The position numbers and the translations under genes are program-made. From positions 1 through 24,168 of the forward strand of contig URUZ01000022.1 in assembly GCA_900551225.1 (NCBI GenBank): a DNA stretch of 24,168 nucleotides, written 5' to 3'. The notes beneath the pieces were generated by a model. The model ran no database searches and was not told the origin of the DNA. It was given only the letters and a program-made list of their open reading frames with translations. The stretch is from an uncultured Clostridium sp. (GTDB lineage: Bacteria; Bacillota; Clostridia; Lachnospirales; Lachnospiraceae). Shown here piece after piece: positions 13,384-20,112 of this stretch; positions within the stretch are counted from its first letter, which is position 1; each line of letters begins with the position of its first letter.

Positions 13384-14336
13384 TAAACAGAGCCAAAGCA
13401 CTCCTTGCAGACGGCACAGTAGCCAGAGTGCTGGGCTGGAAACGCTGGGATCTGCCCTACAATCCTGAGCCAGGCTTCTTCAGCACGGAGAAGGAACTGG
13501 ACTCCCTGGTATACGATGGGTTCTGCGGAGCCAATCTGAGCAAATACATGATAGAGGCCGGCAAAAAAGAGGGGAAAACCCTGATCTTCTTAAAGCCCTG
13601 TGATACATACAGCTTCAACCAGCTGGTGAAGGAACACCGGATCTGCCGGGAGAAGGCTTACATCATCGGCGTGGGCTGTAAGGGCAAGCTGGATATTGAG
13701 GCAATTAAGAAAAAAGGGATCAAGGGCATTGAGACCATACAGGAGGACGGCGATACGCTGCGCATCGGCACCATTTACGGCGAAAAGACCTGTTCCTATG
13801 CCGATGGCATAGAAGAGCGCTGCAAGGTCTGCAAGGGCAGTAAGCATGTGGTTTACGATGAGCTGATTGGAGCTGACGTGGAGCTGGCTGTTGCGCCGGA
13901 GGACCGTTTTGCCAAGGTTAAGGAGCTGGAGGCCATGACCCCTGATGAGCGTTTTGCCTTCTGGCAGGGGGAACTGTCCAAATGTATCCGCTGCAACGCC
14001 TGCAGAAATGTCTGTCCGGCCTGCAGCTGCAACAAGTGCGTATTTGACAGCGACCGTTTTGATACGGCCCAAAAGGCCAATTCCGATACATTTGAGGAGC
14101 AGATGTTCCATCTGATCCGGGCCTTCCATGTGGCGGGAAGATGTACGGACTGCGGAGAGTGCAGCAGGGTATGCCCCCAGGGAATCCCCCTTCACCTGTT
14201 AAACCGCAAGCTGATCAAGGATATCAACGGATTCTACGGCGCGTTCCAGGCCGGTGAGGATATAGAGGCCAAGGGGCCGCTGACAGACTTCACGCTGGAT
14301 GATGTAGAACCTGGCATTGTAGGGGAAAGGGGATAA
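13371..14336 (+). CDS. flxC: FlxC-like iron-sulfur subunit with FrhB/FdhB-type N-terminal half
   Basis: This 321-residue protein combines an FrhB/FdhB-like N-terminal half (LIFLKPCDTYSFNQLVKE, IGVGCKGKLDIEAIK) with two C-terminal [4Fe-4S] motifs: CIRCNACRNVCP (C205, C208, C211, C215) and CTDCGECSRVCP (C258, C261, C264, C268). An additional CSCNKC follows the first motif. It should carry electrons between the FlxA/FlxB pair and FlxD-HdrA. The start ATG 13371 has GGAGGA 6 bases upstream and overlaps flxD. The next gene begins 3 bases after its stop. In Desulfovibrio the flx genes are described as flavin- and iron-sulfur-binding partners of HdrABC. The exact letter assigned here rests on gene order and domain type, so it is less certain than the complex itself. 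Confidence 0.78.
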   Translation: MQEMINRAKALLADGTVARVLGWKRWDLPYNPEPGFFSTEKELDSLVYDGFCGANLSKYMIEAGKKEGKTLIFLKPCDTYSFNQLVKEHRICREKAYIIGVGCKGKLDIEAIKKKGIKGIETIQEDGDTLRIGTIYGEKTCSYADGIEERCKVCKGSKHVVYDELIGADVELAVAPEDRFAKVKELEAMTPDERFAFWQGELSKCIRCNACRNVCPACSCNKCVFDSDRFDTAQKANSDTFEEQMFHLIRAFHVAGRCTDCGECSRVCPQGIPLHLLNRKLIKDINGFYGAFQAGEDIEAKGPLTDFTLDDVEPGIVGERG

Positions 14337-14339
14337 CAT

Positions 14340-15446
14340 ATGTATAAAATTGGGAAAGAACAGCTGCCGTCCCTGTTTGCCGCCATTGCGGAACAGATGG
14401 ATTTATATATGCCCCTGAACAAGCACGGCCAGGTGAATTACGGAATCTGGTCGGAAGAGGAAGAACCGGCCCTTGACGCCTTAAATACAGTGAAATCCCC
14501 CAAGGATTTCTTCTTCCCCCAGAGTGAGAACCTCTACACCTGCTACCGGGAAGGAAAGAAGATCTCCATCACCCCCGAGGAGCTGAGGGACAAGCCCTTT
14601 GCGGTATTCGGAATCAGGGGATGCGATGTCAAGGGCATTGAGGTGCTGGACAAGGTGTTCCTGGCCGATCCGGTGGACTCCTTCTACCAGGCCCGCAGAG
14701 AGCACGGCGTGCTGATCTCCAGCGCCTGCCATGAGCCGGAGGAGACCTGCTTCTGCGGCGTATTCGGTGTAAATGCCCAGGCGCCGGAGGGCGATGTGGT
14801 TACCTGGACGGTGGGGGAGACACTCTACTGGGAGCCAAAGACGGAGAAAGGGGAGGTGCTGACCAGGGCGCTGTGCGGACAGGCTGCACCAGCTGGTCAG
14901 GACGCTGCCGCCGAGGGGCAGAGTACCCCTTACCAGGCTGCGTCTGCGTTGCTGACCCCTGCGGGCCAGGACGGCCAGGCAGCCGTGGAACAGGAGCAGC
15001 AGAAAATCAAAGCCATCCTTCAGAAGCTGCCCTACAGGGATCTGAATCTGGAACCCTTTAAGAATGCGGAGCTTCTGGACCTGTTCAACTCTCCAAAATG
15101 GAACGATTTATATAAAGCCTGCCTGGGCTGCGGCACCTGTACCTTCGTGTGCCCCACCTGCCAGTGCTATGATATCCGGGACTATGACAGCGCCAGCGGC
15201 ATCAAGCGTTTCCGTTGCTGGGATTCCTGCATGTACTCCGATTTCACGCTGATGGCCCACGGGAATATACGGAATACCCAGATGGAACGGTTCAGACAGC
15301 GCTTCATGCATAAGTTGGTATACTTCCCGGACAACAACGATGGAATGTTCTCCTGTGTTGGCTGCGGCAGATGTGTCGGCAAATGCCCTTCCTCATTAAA
15401 CATTGTAAAAGTAATCAAAAGTCTGGGGGTGTCTGAAGATGTGTAG
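14340..15446 (+). CDS. flxB: FlxB-like iron-sulfur subunit (sulfhydrogenase beta / AsrA type)
   Basis: The 368-residue protein resembles the HydB subunit of sulfhydrogenases and AsrA of anaerobic sulfite reductase, which pass electrons from a FlxA/HydG-type flavoprotein. Landmarks are FGIRGCDVKGIEVLDKVF, HEPEETCFCGVFG, the cluster motif CLGCGTCTFVCPTCQC (C261-C276), RFRCWDSCMYSDFTLMAHG and CVGCGRCVGKCP (C339, C342, C345, C349). An unusual Ala/Gln/Gly-rich insertion at about residues 180-217 contains PAGQD twice and sits between the two halves. The gene starts 3 bases after flxC and overlaps flxA by 8 bases. Sulfite reductase is not implied, because no AsrC or DsrAB is present. Confidence 0.82.
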   Translation: MYKIGKEQLPSLFAAIAEQMDLYMPLNKHGQVNYGIWSEEEEPALDALNTVKSPKDFFFPQSENLYTCYREGKKISITPEELRDKPFAVFGIRGCDVKGIEVLDKVFLADPVDSFYQARREHGVLISSACHEPEETCFCGVFGVNAQAPEGDVVTWTVGETLYWEPKTEKGEVLTRALCGQAAPAGQDAAAEGQSTPYQAASALLTPAGQDGQAAVEQEQQKIKAILQKLPYRDLNLEPFKNAELLDLFNSPKWNDLYKACLGCGTCTFVCPTCQCYDIRDYDSASGIKRFRCWDSCMYSDFTLMAHGNIRNTQMERFRQRFMHKLVYFPDNNDGMFSCVGCGRCVGKCPSSLNIVKVIKSLGVSEDV

Positions 15447-16293
15447 CTGCGGATGCGGAGGAAATCACAAACACGATGAATTAATACCCCTGGTTGGCGT
15501 TATCACGGACATTAAGGAGCAGACTCCTGATGTAAAGACCTTCCGCGTGGTAAGCCCCCAGGGCGGTAAAGTATTTGACCATATGCCGGGACAGTGCGCC
15601 ATGATCTCTGTACCCGGAGTGGGCGAGGCCATGTTCTCCATCACCTCATCCCCCACCAACAAGGAGTACCAGGAGTTCAGCATCAAGCGCTGCGGAACTC
15701 TCACCGACTATCTACACACCATGGAGGCGGGCGACGAGATTACTGTCCGCGGCCCTTACGGCAACTCATTCCCTGTGGAAACCGCTTTAAAGGGCCAGAA
15801 CCTGCTGTTCATCGCGGGCGGCATCGGCCTGGCTCCCCTTCGCTCCGTCATCAACTATGTGATGGACAAGAAGGAGAACTACGGCAGTGTGGACATTCTC
15901 TACGGGTCACGCTCCATGCAGGATCTGGTGGGACTGGACGAGATCCGGGACGTGTGGGCCAAGCGGGACGATGTAAATGTACACCTGACCATTGACCGGG
16001 AACAGCCGGAGTGGGACGGCAATGTAGGCTTTGTCCCCTCTTATCTTAAGGAGCTGGAATTCTCCACGGATAAGACCGTACTGGTCTGCGGCCCGCCCAT
16101 TATGATTAAATTCGTGCTGGCAGCACTTCAGGAGATGGGCTTTGAGAAAACCCAGGTATTCACCACCCTGGAGCTGAAGATGAAGTGCGGTATCGGGAAA
16201 TGCGGACGCTGCAACATCGGTTCCAAGTATGTGTGCAAGGACGGTCCCGTGTTCCGCTGTGACGAGATCGATGAGCTGCCCAACGAATATTAG
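15439..16293 (+). CDS. flxA: FlxA-like FAD/NAD(P)-binding oxidoreductase
   Basis: This is a ferredoxin-NADP-reductase-fold protein of the HydG/AsrB/PyrK group and the probable NAD(P)H entry site of the complex. FAD-binding segments (FSITSSP, RGPYGNSFP), the nucleotide-binding GGIGLAPLRS and the C-terminal [2Fe-2S] motif CGIGKCGRC with a further cysteine (C250, C255, C258, C266) are all visible. The length of 284 residues is normal for the family. It has an unusual start, MCSCGCGGNHKHDE, with C2, C4, C6, H10 and H12 ahead of the fold, suggesting an extra metal site. The start ATG 15439 overlaps flxB and has GGGGGT 8 bases upstream. NADH versus NADPH preference cannot be judged by eye. Confidence 0.87.
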   Translation: MCSCGCGGNHKHDELIPLVGVITDIKEQTPDVKTFRVVSPQGGKVFDHMPGQCAMISVPGVGEAMFSITSSPTNKEYQEFSIKRCGTLTDYLHTMEAGDEITVRGPYGNSFPVETALKGQNLLFIAGGIGLAPLRSVINYVMDKKENYGSVDILYGSRSMQDLVGLDEIRDVWAKRDDVNVHLTIDREQPEWDGNVGFVPSYLKELEFSTDKTVLVCGPPIMIKFVLAALQEMGFEKTQVFTTLELKMKCGIGKCGRCNIGSKYVCKDGPVFRCDEIDELPNEY

Positions 16294-16319
16294 AGCTAAC
16301 GAGAGGAAAGGTATTGAAA

Positions 16320-16994
16320 ATGCAAGAAATGGTGAATGTATATTTCTTTGGTAAAAAATACGTGGTTCCCGCCGATCTGACCATTATGACGGCCATGGAA
16401 TACGCGGGCTACAAGCTGGTGAGGGGCTGCGGCTGCCGCCACGGCTTCTGTGGGGCCTGCGCAACAATCTACCGCATCAAGGGCAAGAATGAGTTAAAGA
16501 CCTGTCTGGCCTGCCAGACTCAGGTTCAGGAAGGCATGTATGTGGCCAGCATCCCCTTCTTCCCCACGGATAAGCGCAGCTACAACATGGATGAGATCAA
16601 GCCGAAAGAGCAGATCATGATGGAGCTTTACCCTGAGATCTACAGCTGCATCGGCTGCAATGCCTGTACCAAGGGATGTCCCCAGAAGATAAACGTGATG
16701 CAGTACATTGCCTACGCCCAGAGAGGGGAGTACGAGAAATGCGCCCACGAATCATTTGACTGCGTAGGCTGCGGAATCTGTACCTCCAGATGTCCGGCCG
16801 GAATCTCCCATCCCATGGTGGGACTGCTGGCCAGGAGGCTGACCGGCAAGTACATTGCCCCTAAGACGGAACATCTGGCCAACCGTGTGGATGAGATCAA
16901 CCACGGCGAGTTCGACAAGCTGATCGAGCAGATCATGGAGACGCCCATCGGCCAGATGAAGGAACTGTACAACAACCGTGACATCGAGAAATAA
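16320..16994 (+). CDS. Iron-sulfur subunit of a fumarate-reductase-like enzyme ([2Fe-2S] plus two [4Fe-4S])
   Basis: This 225-residue protein begins with a plant-type ferredoxin-like domain (C37/C39, C44, C47 and C62/C65 in GCGCRHGFCGAC and TCLACQ). An alpha-helical domain follows with two four-cysteine motifs: CIGCNACTKGCP (C110-C120) and CVGCGICTSRCP (C148-C158). It should carry electrons between the Hdr-Flx complex and the flavoprotein encoded next. It differs from classical FrdB/SdhB, which hold a [3Fe-4S] cluster and bind a quinone-reactive membrane anchor; no anchor gene is present. It also lacks the CCG domain fused to TfrB in methanogens, and that function may be supplied by the separate HdrB. 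I prefer ATG 16320 (AAAGG 8 bases upstream); TTG 16314 is the alternative. Confidence 0.85.
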   Translation: MQEMVNVYFFGKKYVVPADLTIMTAMEYAGYKLVRGCGCRHGFCGACATIYRIKGKNELKTCLACQTQVQEGMYVASIPFFPTDKRSYNMDEIKPKEQIMMELYPEIYSCIGCNACTKGCPQKINVMQYIAYAQRGEYEKCAHESFDCVGCGICTSRCPAGISHPMVGLLARRLTGKYIAPKTEHLANRVDEINHGEFDKLIEQIMETPIGQMKELYNNRDIEK

Positions 16995-17006
16995 GGAGGG
17001 GTGAGA

Positions 17007-18614
17007 ATGTTTACACCAGAAATGCTGGAATCCATTAAAAATGTAGAAGCCACCAGAGCATCCAGAATCGGCGTTGAGCCCAGAAGGATGGAGGCGGACG
17101 AGAAGCACAACCTGTTGAAGCAGTATCATCCCGACTACAGGGAAGACGGTTTCGCCACCCTGAAAATAGGCCCCAACAAGGGCGAGAAGGTGCCGGTGGA
17201 GCTGGGAGAGCTGCTTCAGGCGGACAGCCGTATCCTTGGAGTGGATATTGACTTAAACCAGATCGACTACGATGTGGACGTACTGGTCATCGGCGGCGGC
17301 GGCGCAGGCGCATCCGCAGCCTTAGAGGCCCATAACGGCGGTGCGGACGTGATGATCGTCACCAAGCTGCGCATCGGCGATGCCAACACCATGATGGCAG
17401 AGGGCGGCATCCAGGCTGCGGACAAGGAGAACGACTCCCCCCAGAGACATTTCCTGGACGCCTTCGGCGGCGGGCACTATGCAGCTAAGCCGGAGCTGCT
17501 TAAGAAGCTGGTTATGGAGGCCCCGGAGGCCATCCAGTGGCTGAACGACCTGGGTGTAATGTTTGACAAAAATGCCGACGGTTCCATGGTTACCACCCAC
17601 GGCGGCGGCACCTCCAGAAAGAGGATGCACGCCTGCGCCGACTACTCCGGCGCTGAGATCATGCGGGTGCTGCGGGACGAGGTGATCAACCGTGGGATTC
17701 CGGTGGTGGATTTCACCTCCGCAGTGGAGCTGATCAAGGACGACAAGGGCCAGATCGCGGGAGCCGTGCTTCAGAACATGGAGACGGACGAGTACCTGGT
17801 AGCCAGGGCCAAGGTTGTCATCATCGCGACAGGAGGCGCAGGACGCCTTCATTACCAGGGTTTCCCCACCTCCAACCACTACGGCGCAACTGCCGACGGT
17901 CTGGTGATGGGTTACCGGGTGGGCGCTCCCCTGCTGTACCAGGATACCATCCAGTACCACCCCACAGGCGTGGCCTTCCCCGCCCAGCTCTTTGGCGCGC
18001 TGGTGACAGAGAAGGTGCGTTCCGTGGGCGCTATGCTGATTAACTGTGACGGTGAAGCATTTATGCATCCCCTGGAGACCAGGGATGTGGCGGCGGCCTC
18101 CATTATCCGGGAGTGCAAGGACCGGGGCAAGGGCGTGCCCACACCGGGCGGCGGCTTTGGCGTGTGGCTGGATACGCCCATGATCGAGATGATCCACGGC
18201 AAGGGAACCATTGAGAAGCGGATTCCCGCTATGCTGCGCATGTACTTAAACTACGGCATCGACATGAGAGAGCAGCCCATCCTGGTATACCCGACCCTTC
18301 ACTATCAGAACGGCGGCCTGGAGATCAATGCGGACTGCGCGACCAAGGCCATCGGCAATCTGATGGTAGCAGGCGAAGCTGTGGGCGGAATCCACGGACG
18401 CAACCGCCTCATGGGCAACTCCCTGTTAGATATCATTGTGTTCGGCCGCGATGCGGGCAAGGAAGCAGCCGCGCGCTGCCATGAGGTGAAGCTGGGAACC
18501 CTGACCCTGGAACACATCGAAAAATATGCAGAGGAACTGAAAGAGGCAGGTATACGGACCGGCGCGGTATCGCCGCTGCTCCTGCCGCCCTACGCCCGCA
18601 GAAAAAAGGGCTGA
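17007..18614 (+). CDS. Fumarate reductase/TfrA-type flavoprotein with N-terminal extension
   Basis: This is a flavoprotein of the succinate dehydrogenase/fumarate reductase family, 535 residues. The FAD Rossmann motif GGGGAG is at residues 96-101, preceded by about 85 residues that ordinary FrdA/SdhA lack. At the site where membrane enzymes carry the FAD-linking histidine the sequence reads ANTMMAEGG (N127), so FAD is probably non-covalent, as in L-aspartate oxidase. Substrate-site elements are kept: HPTG, VTEKVRSVGAMLIN with the likely catalytic Arg, YPTLHYQNGG, and HGRNRLMGNSL. The usual RGEGG is changed to RSVGA, so the substrate may differ from fumarate. ATG 17007 is chosen because GGAGGGG is 5 bases upstream. 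No membrane anchor or signal peptide is present, so the enzyme should be cytoplasmic. Confidence 0.88.
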   Translation: MFTPEMLESIKNVEATRASRIGVEPRRMEADEKHNLLKQYHPDYREDGFATLKIGPNKGEKVPVELGELLQADSRILGVDIDLNQIDYDVDVLVIGGGGAGASAALEAHNGGADVMIVTKLRIGDANTMMAEGGIQAADKENDSPQRHFLDAFGGGHYAAKPELLKKLVMEAPEAIQWLNDLGVMFDKNADGSMVTTHGGGTSRKRMHACADYSGAEIMRVLRDEVINRGIPVVDFTSAVELIKDDKGQIAGAVLQNMETDEYLVARAKVVIIATGGAGRLHYQGFPTSNHYGATADGLVMGYRVGAPLLYQDTIQYHPTGVAFPAQLFGALVTEKVRSVGAMLINCDGEAFMHPLETRDVAAASIIRECKDRGKGVPTPGGGFGVWLDTPMIEMIHGKGTIEKRIPAMLRMYLNYGIDMREQPILVYPTLHYQNGGLEINADCATKAIGNLMVAGEAVGGIHGRNRLMGNSLLDIIVFGRDAGKEAAARCHEVKLGTLTLEHIEKYAEELKEAGIRTGAVSPLLLPPYARRKKG

Positions 18615-18707
18615 TTGTAAAAGTCACTGCACAAAGTTCGTGGGAGACCTTACTGAGTGCCAGTGACATGTATCGCACGTAAGCGCCTGCAACACAGGCG
18701 CTGAGTG
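18613..18707 (+). ncRNA. 95-nt structured intergenic repeat, copy A
   Basis: Two stem-loops are visible: GTCACTG (18623-18629) with CAGTGAC (18661-18667), and AGCGCCTG (18682-18689) with CAGGCGCT (18695-18702), the latter inside GCAC/GTGC (18675-18678 with 18705-18708). The block GACATGTATCGCACGTAAG between the stems is identical to copies B and C. The length is the same 95 bases, while stem sequences differ with compensation. It ends just before the ribosome site AAGGAGGGG of the transporter gene. It could be a cis-regulatory RNA or a dispersed repeat. Confidence 0.7.
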
Positions 18708-18730
18708 CTCATAACAAGGAGGGGTTTTAG

Positions 18731-19885
18731 ATGGCAGGTATTTGGACCTGGATTCAGACCAACCTTTTGGAGAGCACCCTGCTTATGGTGTTCCTGATCG
18801 CGGTTCTGGGTTATCTTGTGGGTAGTATCAAAGTGTGCGGACTGGACCTGGGAACAGCAGGTATCCTTCTGGTGGCCCTGGTATTCGGCCATCTGGGGGT
18901 ATCTGTCCCCGGACTTGTGCGGGATATGGGGTTAGTATGCTTCGTGACGGCGGTAGGCTTTATCGCCGGACCGAAGTTCTTCAGGAATTTTAAGAAAAAC
19001 GCCAAGTCTTACATATTGCTGGGCATTATGATTATCGGCGCGGGGGCGCTGTCCTGTGTGGCAATTGTGAAGATGTGCGGCGTGCCGGCGGATCTGGCGG
19101 TGGGGATGCTCTCGGGCGCCCTCACCAGCACGCCCGGTCTGGCGGCGGCCATTGAGGCCACCGGCTCCGACGCGGCGGCTGTGGGGTATGGCATCGCCTA
19201 TCCCTTCGGCGTTATCAGCGTGGTGCTGTTCGTGCAGCTGGTGCCCAGAATCCTGAAAACGGATATGGACAAAGAGCGGGCGCAGTACGAGGCCGCGGCG
19301 GATGTGGAGATCCGTCAGAAACACAAAGACCTGTTCTACTGCGACAGTATGGGGTTCTTCTCCTTTGCCTGCGCCATTGTATTCGGCATGGCCATGGCCA
19401 AGGTGAAAATTCCTCTCCCCGGGGGCGCATCCTTCTCCCTGGGTACATCAGGCGGCCCGCTGATTGCAGGTCTGCTGCTGGGTCATATGAATTCCATCGG
19501 CAGACTCAGCGTGGCTGTGCCTAAGAACGTGCTGGAGACCATGAGGGAGTTTGGGCTGGCCCTGTTCCTTCTGGGAGCGGGCACCCAGGCCGGAGCCGGT
19601 TTCGTGGAGATCCTTAAAGAGCAGGGGATTCTGCTGTTTATCTACGGTGCGGTGATGGCCCTGATCCCCATGCTCATCGGCTTCATAGTGGCCTTCAGGG
19701 TGCTGAAGCTGAGCACCTTCAACTCCCTTGGCTCCATCTGCGGCGGCATGACCAGCACGCCTGCCCTGGGAACCCTGATCCGTGTGACACAGACCGACGA
19801 CGTAGCCTCCGCCTACGCGGCCACCTACCCCGTGGCGCTGGTGGCGGTGGTTCTGGCTTCCCAGTTTATGGGGATTTATCTGTAG
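18731..19885 (+). CDS. AspT/YidE-family (AAEx) transporter, short form, possible succinate/dicarboxylate exporter
   Basis: This 384-residue membrane protein has the duplicated aspartate-alanine exchanger domain. The signature recurs in both halves: GALTSTPGLAAA with YGIAYPFGV in the first, GGMTSTPALGTL with YAATYPVAL in the second. About ten hydrophobic helices are evident with a hydrophilic loop near residues 180-205. The two RCK-C domains found between the halves of AspT and YidE (about 550 residues) are absent. Known relatives exchange aspartate and alanine or export succinate (SucE of Corynebacterium). Its place directly after a fumarate-reductase-type gene suggests export of a reduced dicarboxylate product. 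The start ATG 18731 has AAGGAGGGG 6 bases upstream. Confidence 0.85.
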   Translation: MAGIWTWIQTNLLESTLLMVFLIAVLGYLVGSIKVCGLDLGTAGILLVALVFGHLGVSVPGLVRDMGLVCFVTAVGFIAGPKFFRNFKKNAKSYILLGIMIIGAGALSCVAIVKMCGVPADLAVGMLSGALTSTPGLAAAIEATGSDAAAVGYGIAYPFGVISVVLFVQLVPRILKTDMDKERAQYEAAADVEIRQKHKDLFYCDSMGFFSFACAIVFGMAMAKVKIPLPGGASFSLGTSGGPLIAGLLLGHMNSIGRLSVAVPKNVLETMREFGLALFLLGAGTQAGAGFVEILKEQGILLFIYGAVMALIPMLIGFIVAFRVLKLSTFNSLGSICGGMTSTPALGTLIRVTQTDDVASAYAATYPVALVAVVLASQFMGIYL

Positions 19886-19900
19886 CTGTTTCACCGATTA

Positions 19901-19995
19901 CTCGTAACGAGCCACTCCACTAGGTTCGTGAAAGACCTCACCAAGTGGAGATGACATGTATCGCACGTAAGAGACCAAAATACGGTCTCTAAGTG
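19901..19995 (+). ncRNA. 95-nt structured intergenic repeat, copy B
   Basis: The unit begins with the small dyad CTCGTAACGAG (19901-19911). Stem 1 is CTCCACT (19915-19921) with AGTGGAG (19944-19950) enclosing AGGT/ACCT. Stem 2 is AGAGACC (19970-19976) with GGTCTCT (19984-19990) inside GCAC/GTGC. It is directly followed by copy C with an exact 95-base period. Confidence 0.75.
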
Positions 19996-20090
19996 CTCGT
20001 AACGAGCCACTCCACTAGGTTCGTGGGAGACCTCACCAAGTGGAGATGACATGTATCGCACGTAAGCGGCCACAATACGGCCGCTAAGTA
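19996..20090 (+). ncRNA. 95-nt structured intergenic repeat, copy C
   Basis: This is a tandem copy of the preceding unit. Stem 2 here is AGCGGCC (20065-20071) with GGCCGCT (20079-20085): relative to copy B two positions changed on each side so that pairing is kept. The following CTCGTAACGAG (20091-20101) runs straight into GAGGAGG, the ribosome site of the DUF1847 gene, so folding of that dyad could hide part of it. Confidence 0.75.
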
Positions 20091-20112
20091 CTCGTAACGA
20101 GGAGGACAGAAA

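Noticed and set aside
14340..16293. Reading the AsrA/AsrB-like pair as anaerobic sulfite reductase
   Set aside because: No AsrC or DsrAB siroheme subunit is present, and the pair lies directly behind hdrABC and an MvhD-type gene, which fits Flx better.
17322..18197. Long minus-strand open frame (291 codons) opposite the fumarate-reductase-type gene
   Set aside because: It lies wholly inside a well-conserved gene, its product is His/Gly-rich without any family resemblance, and no ribosome site is evident. It is a GC-rich shadow frame.
19901..20101. Tandem 95-bp units as a CRISPR array
   Set aside because: There are only two tandem units, repeats are far too long, there are no spacers and no cas genes. 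The differences are compensatory stem changes.
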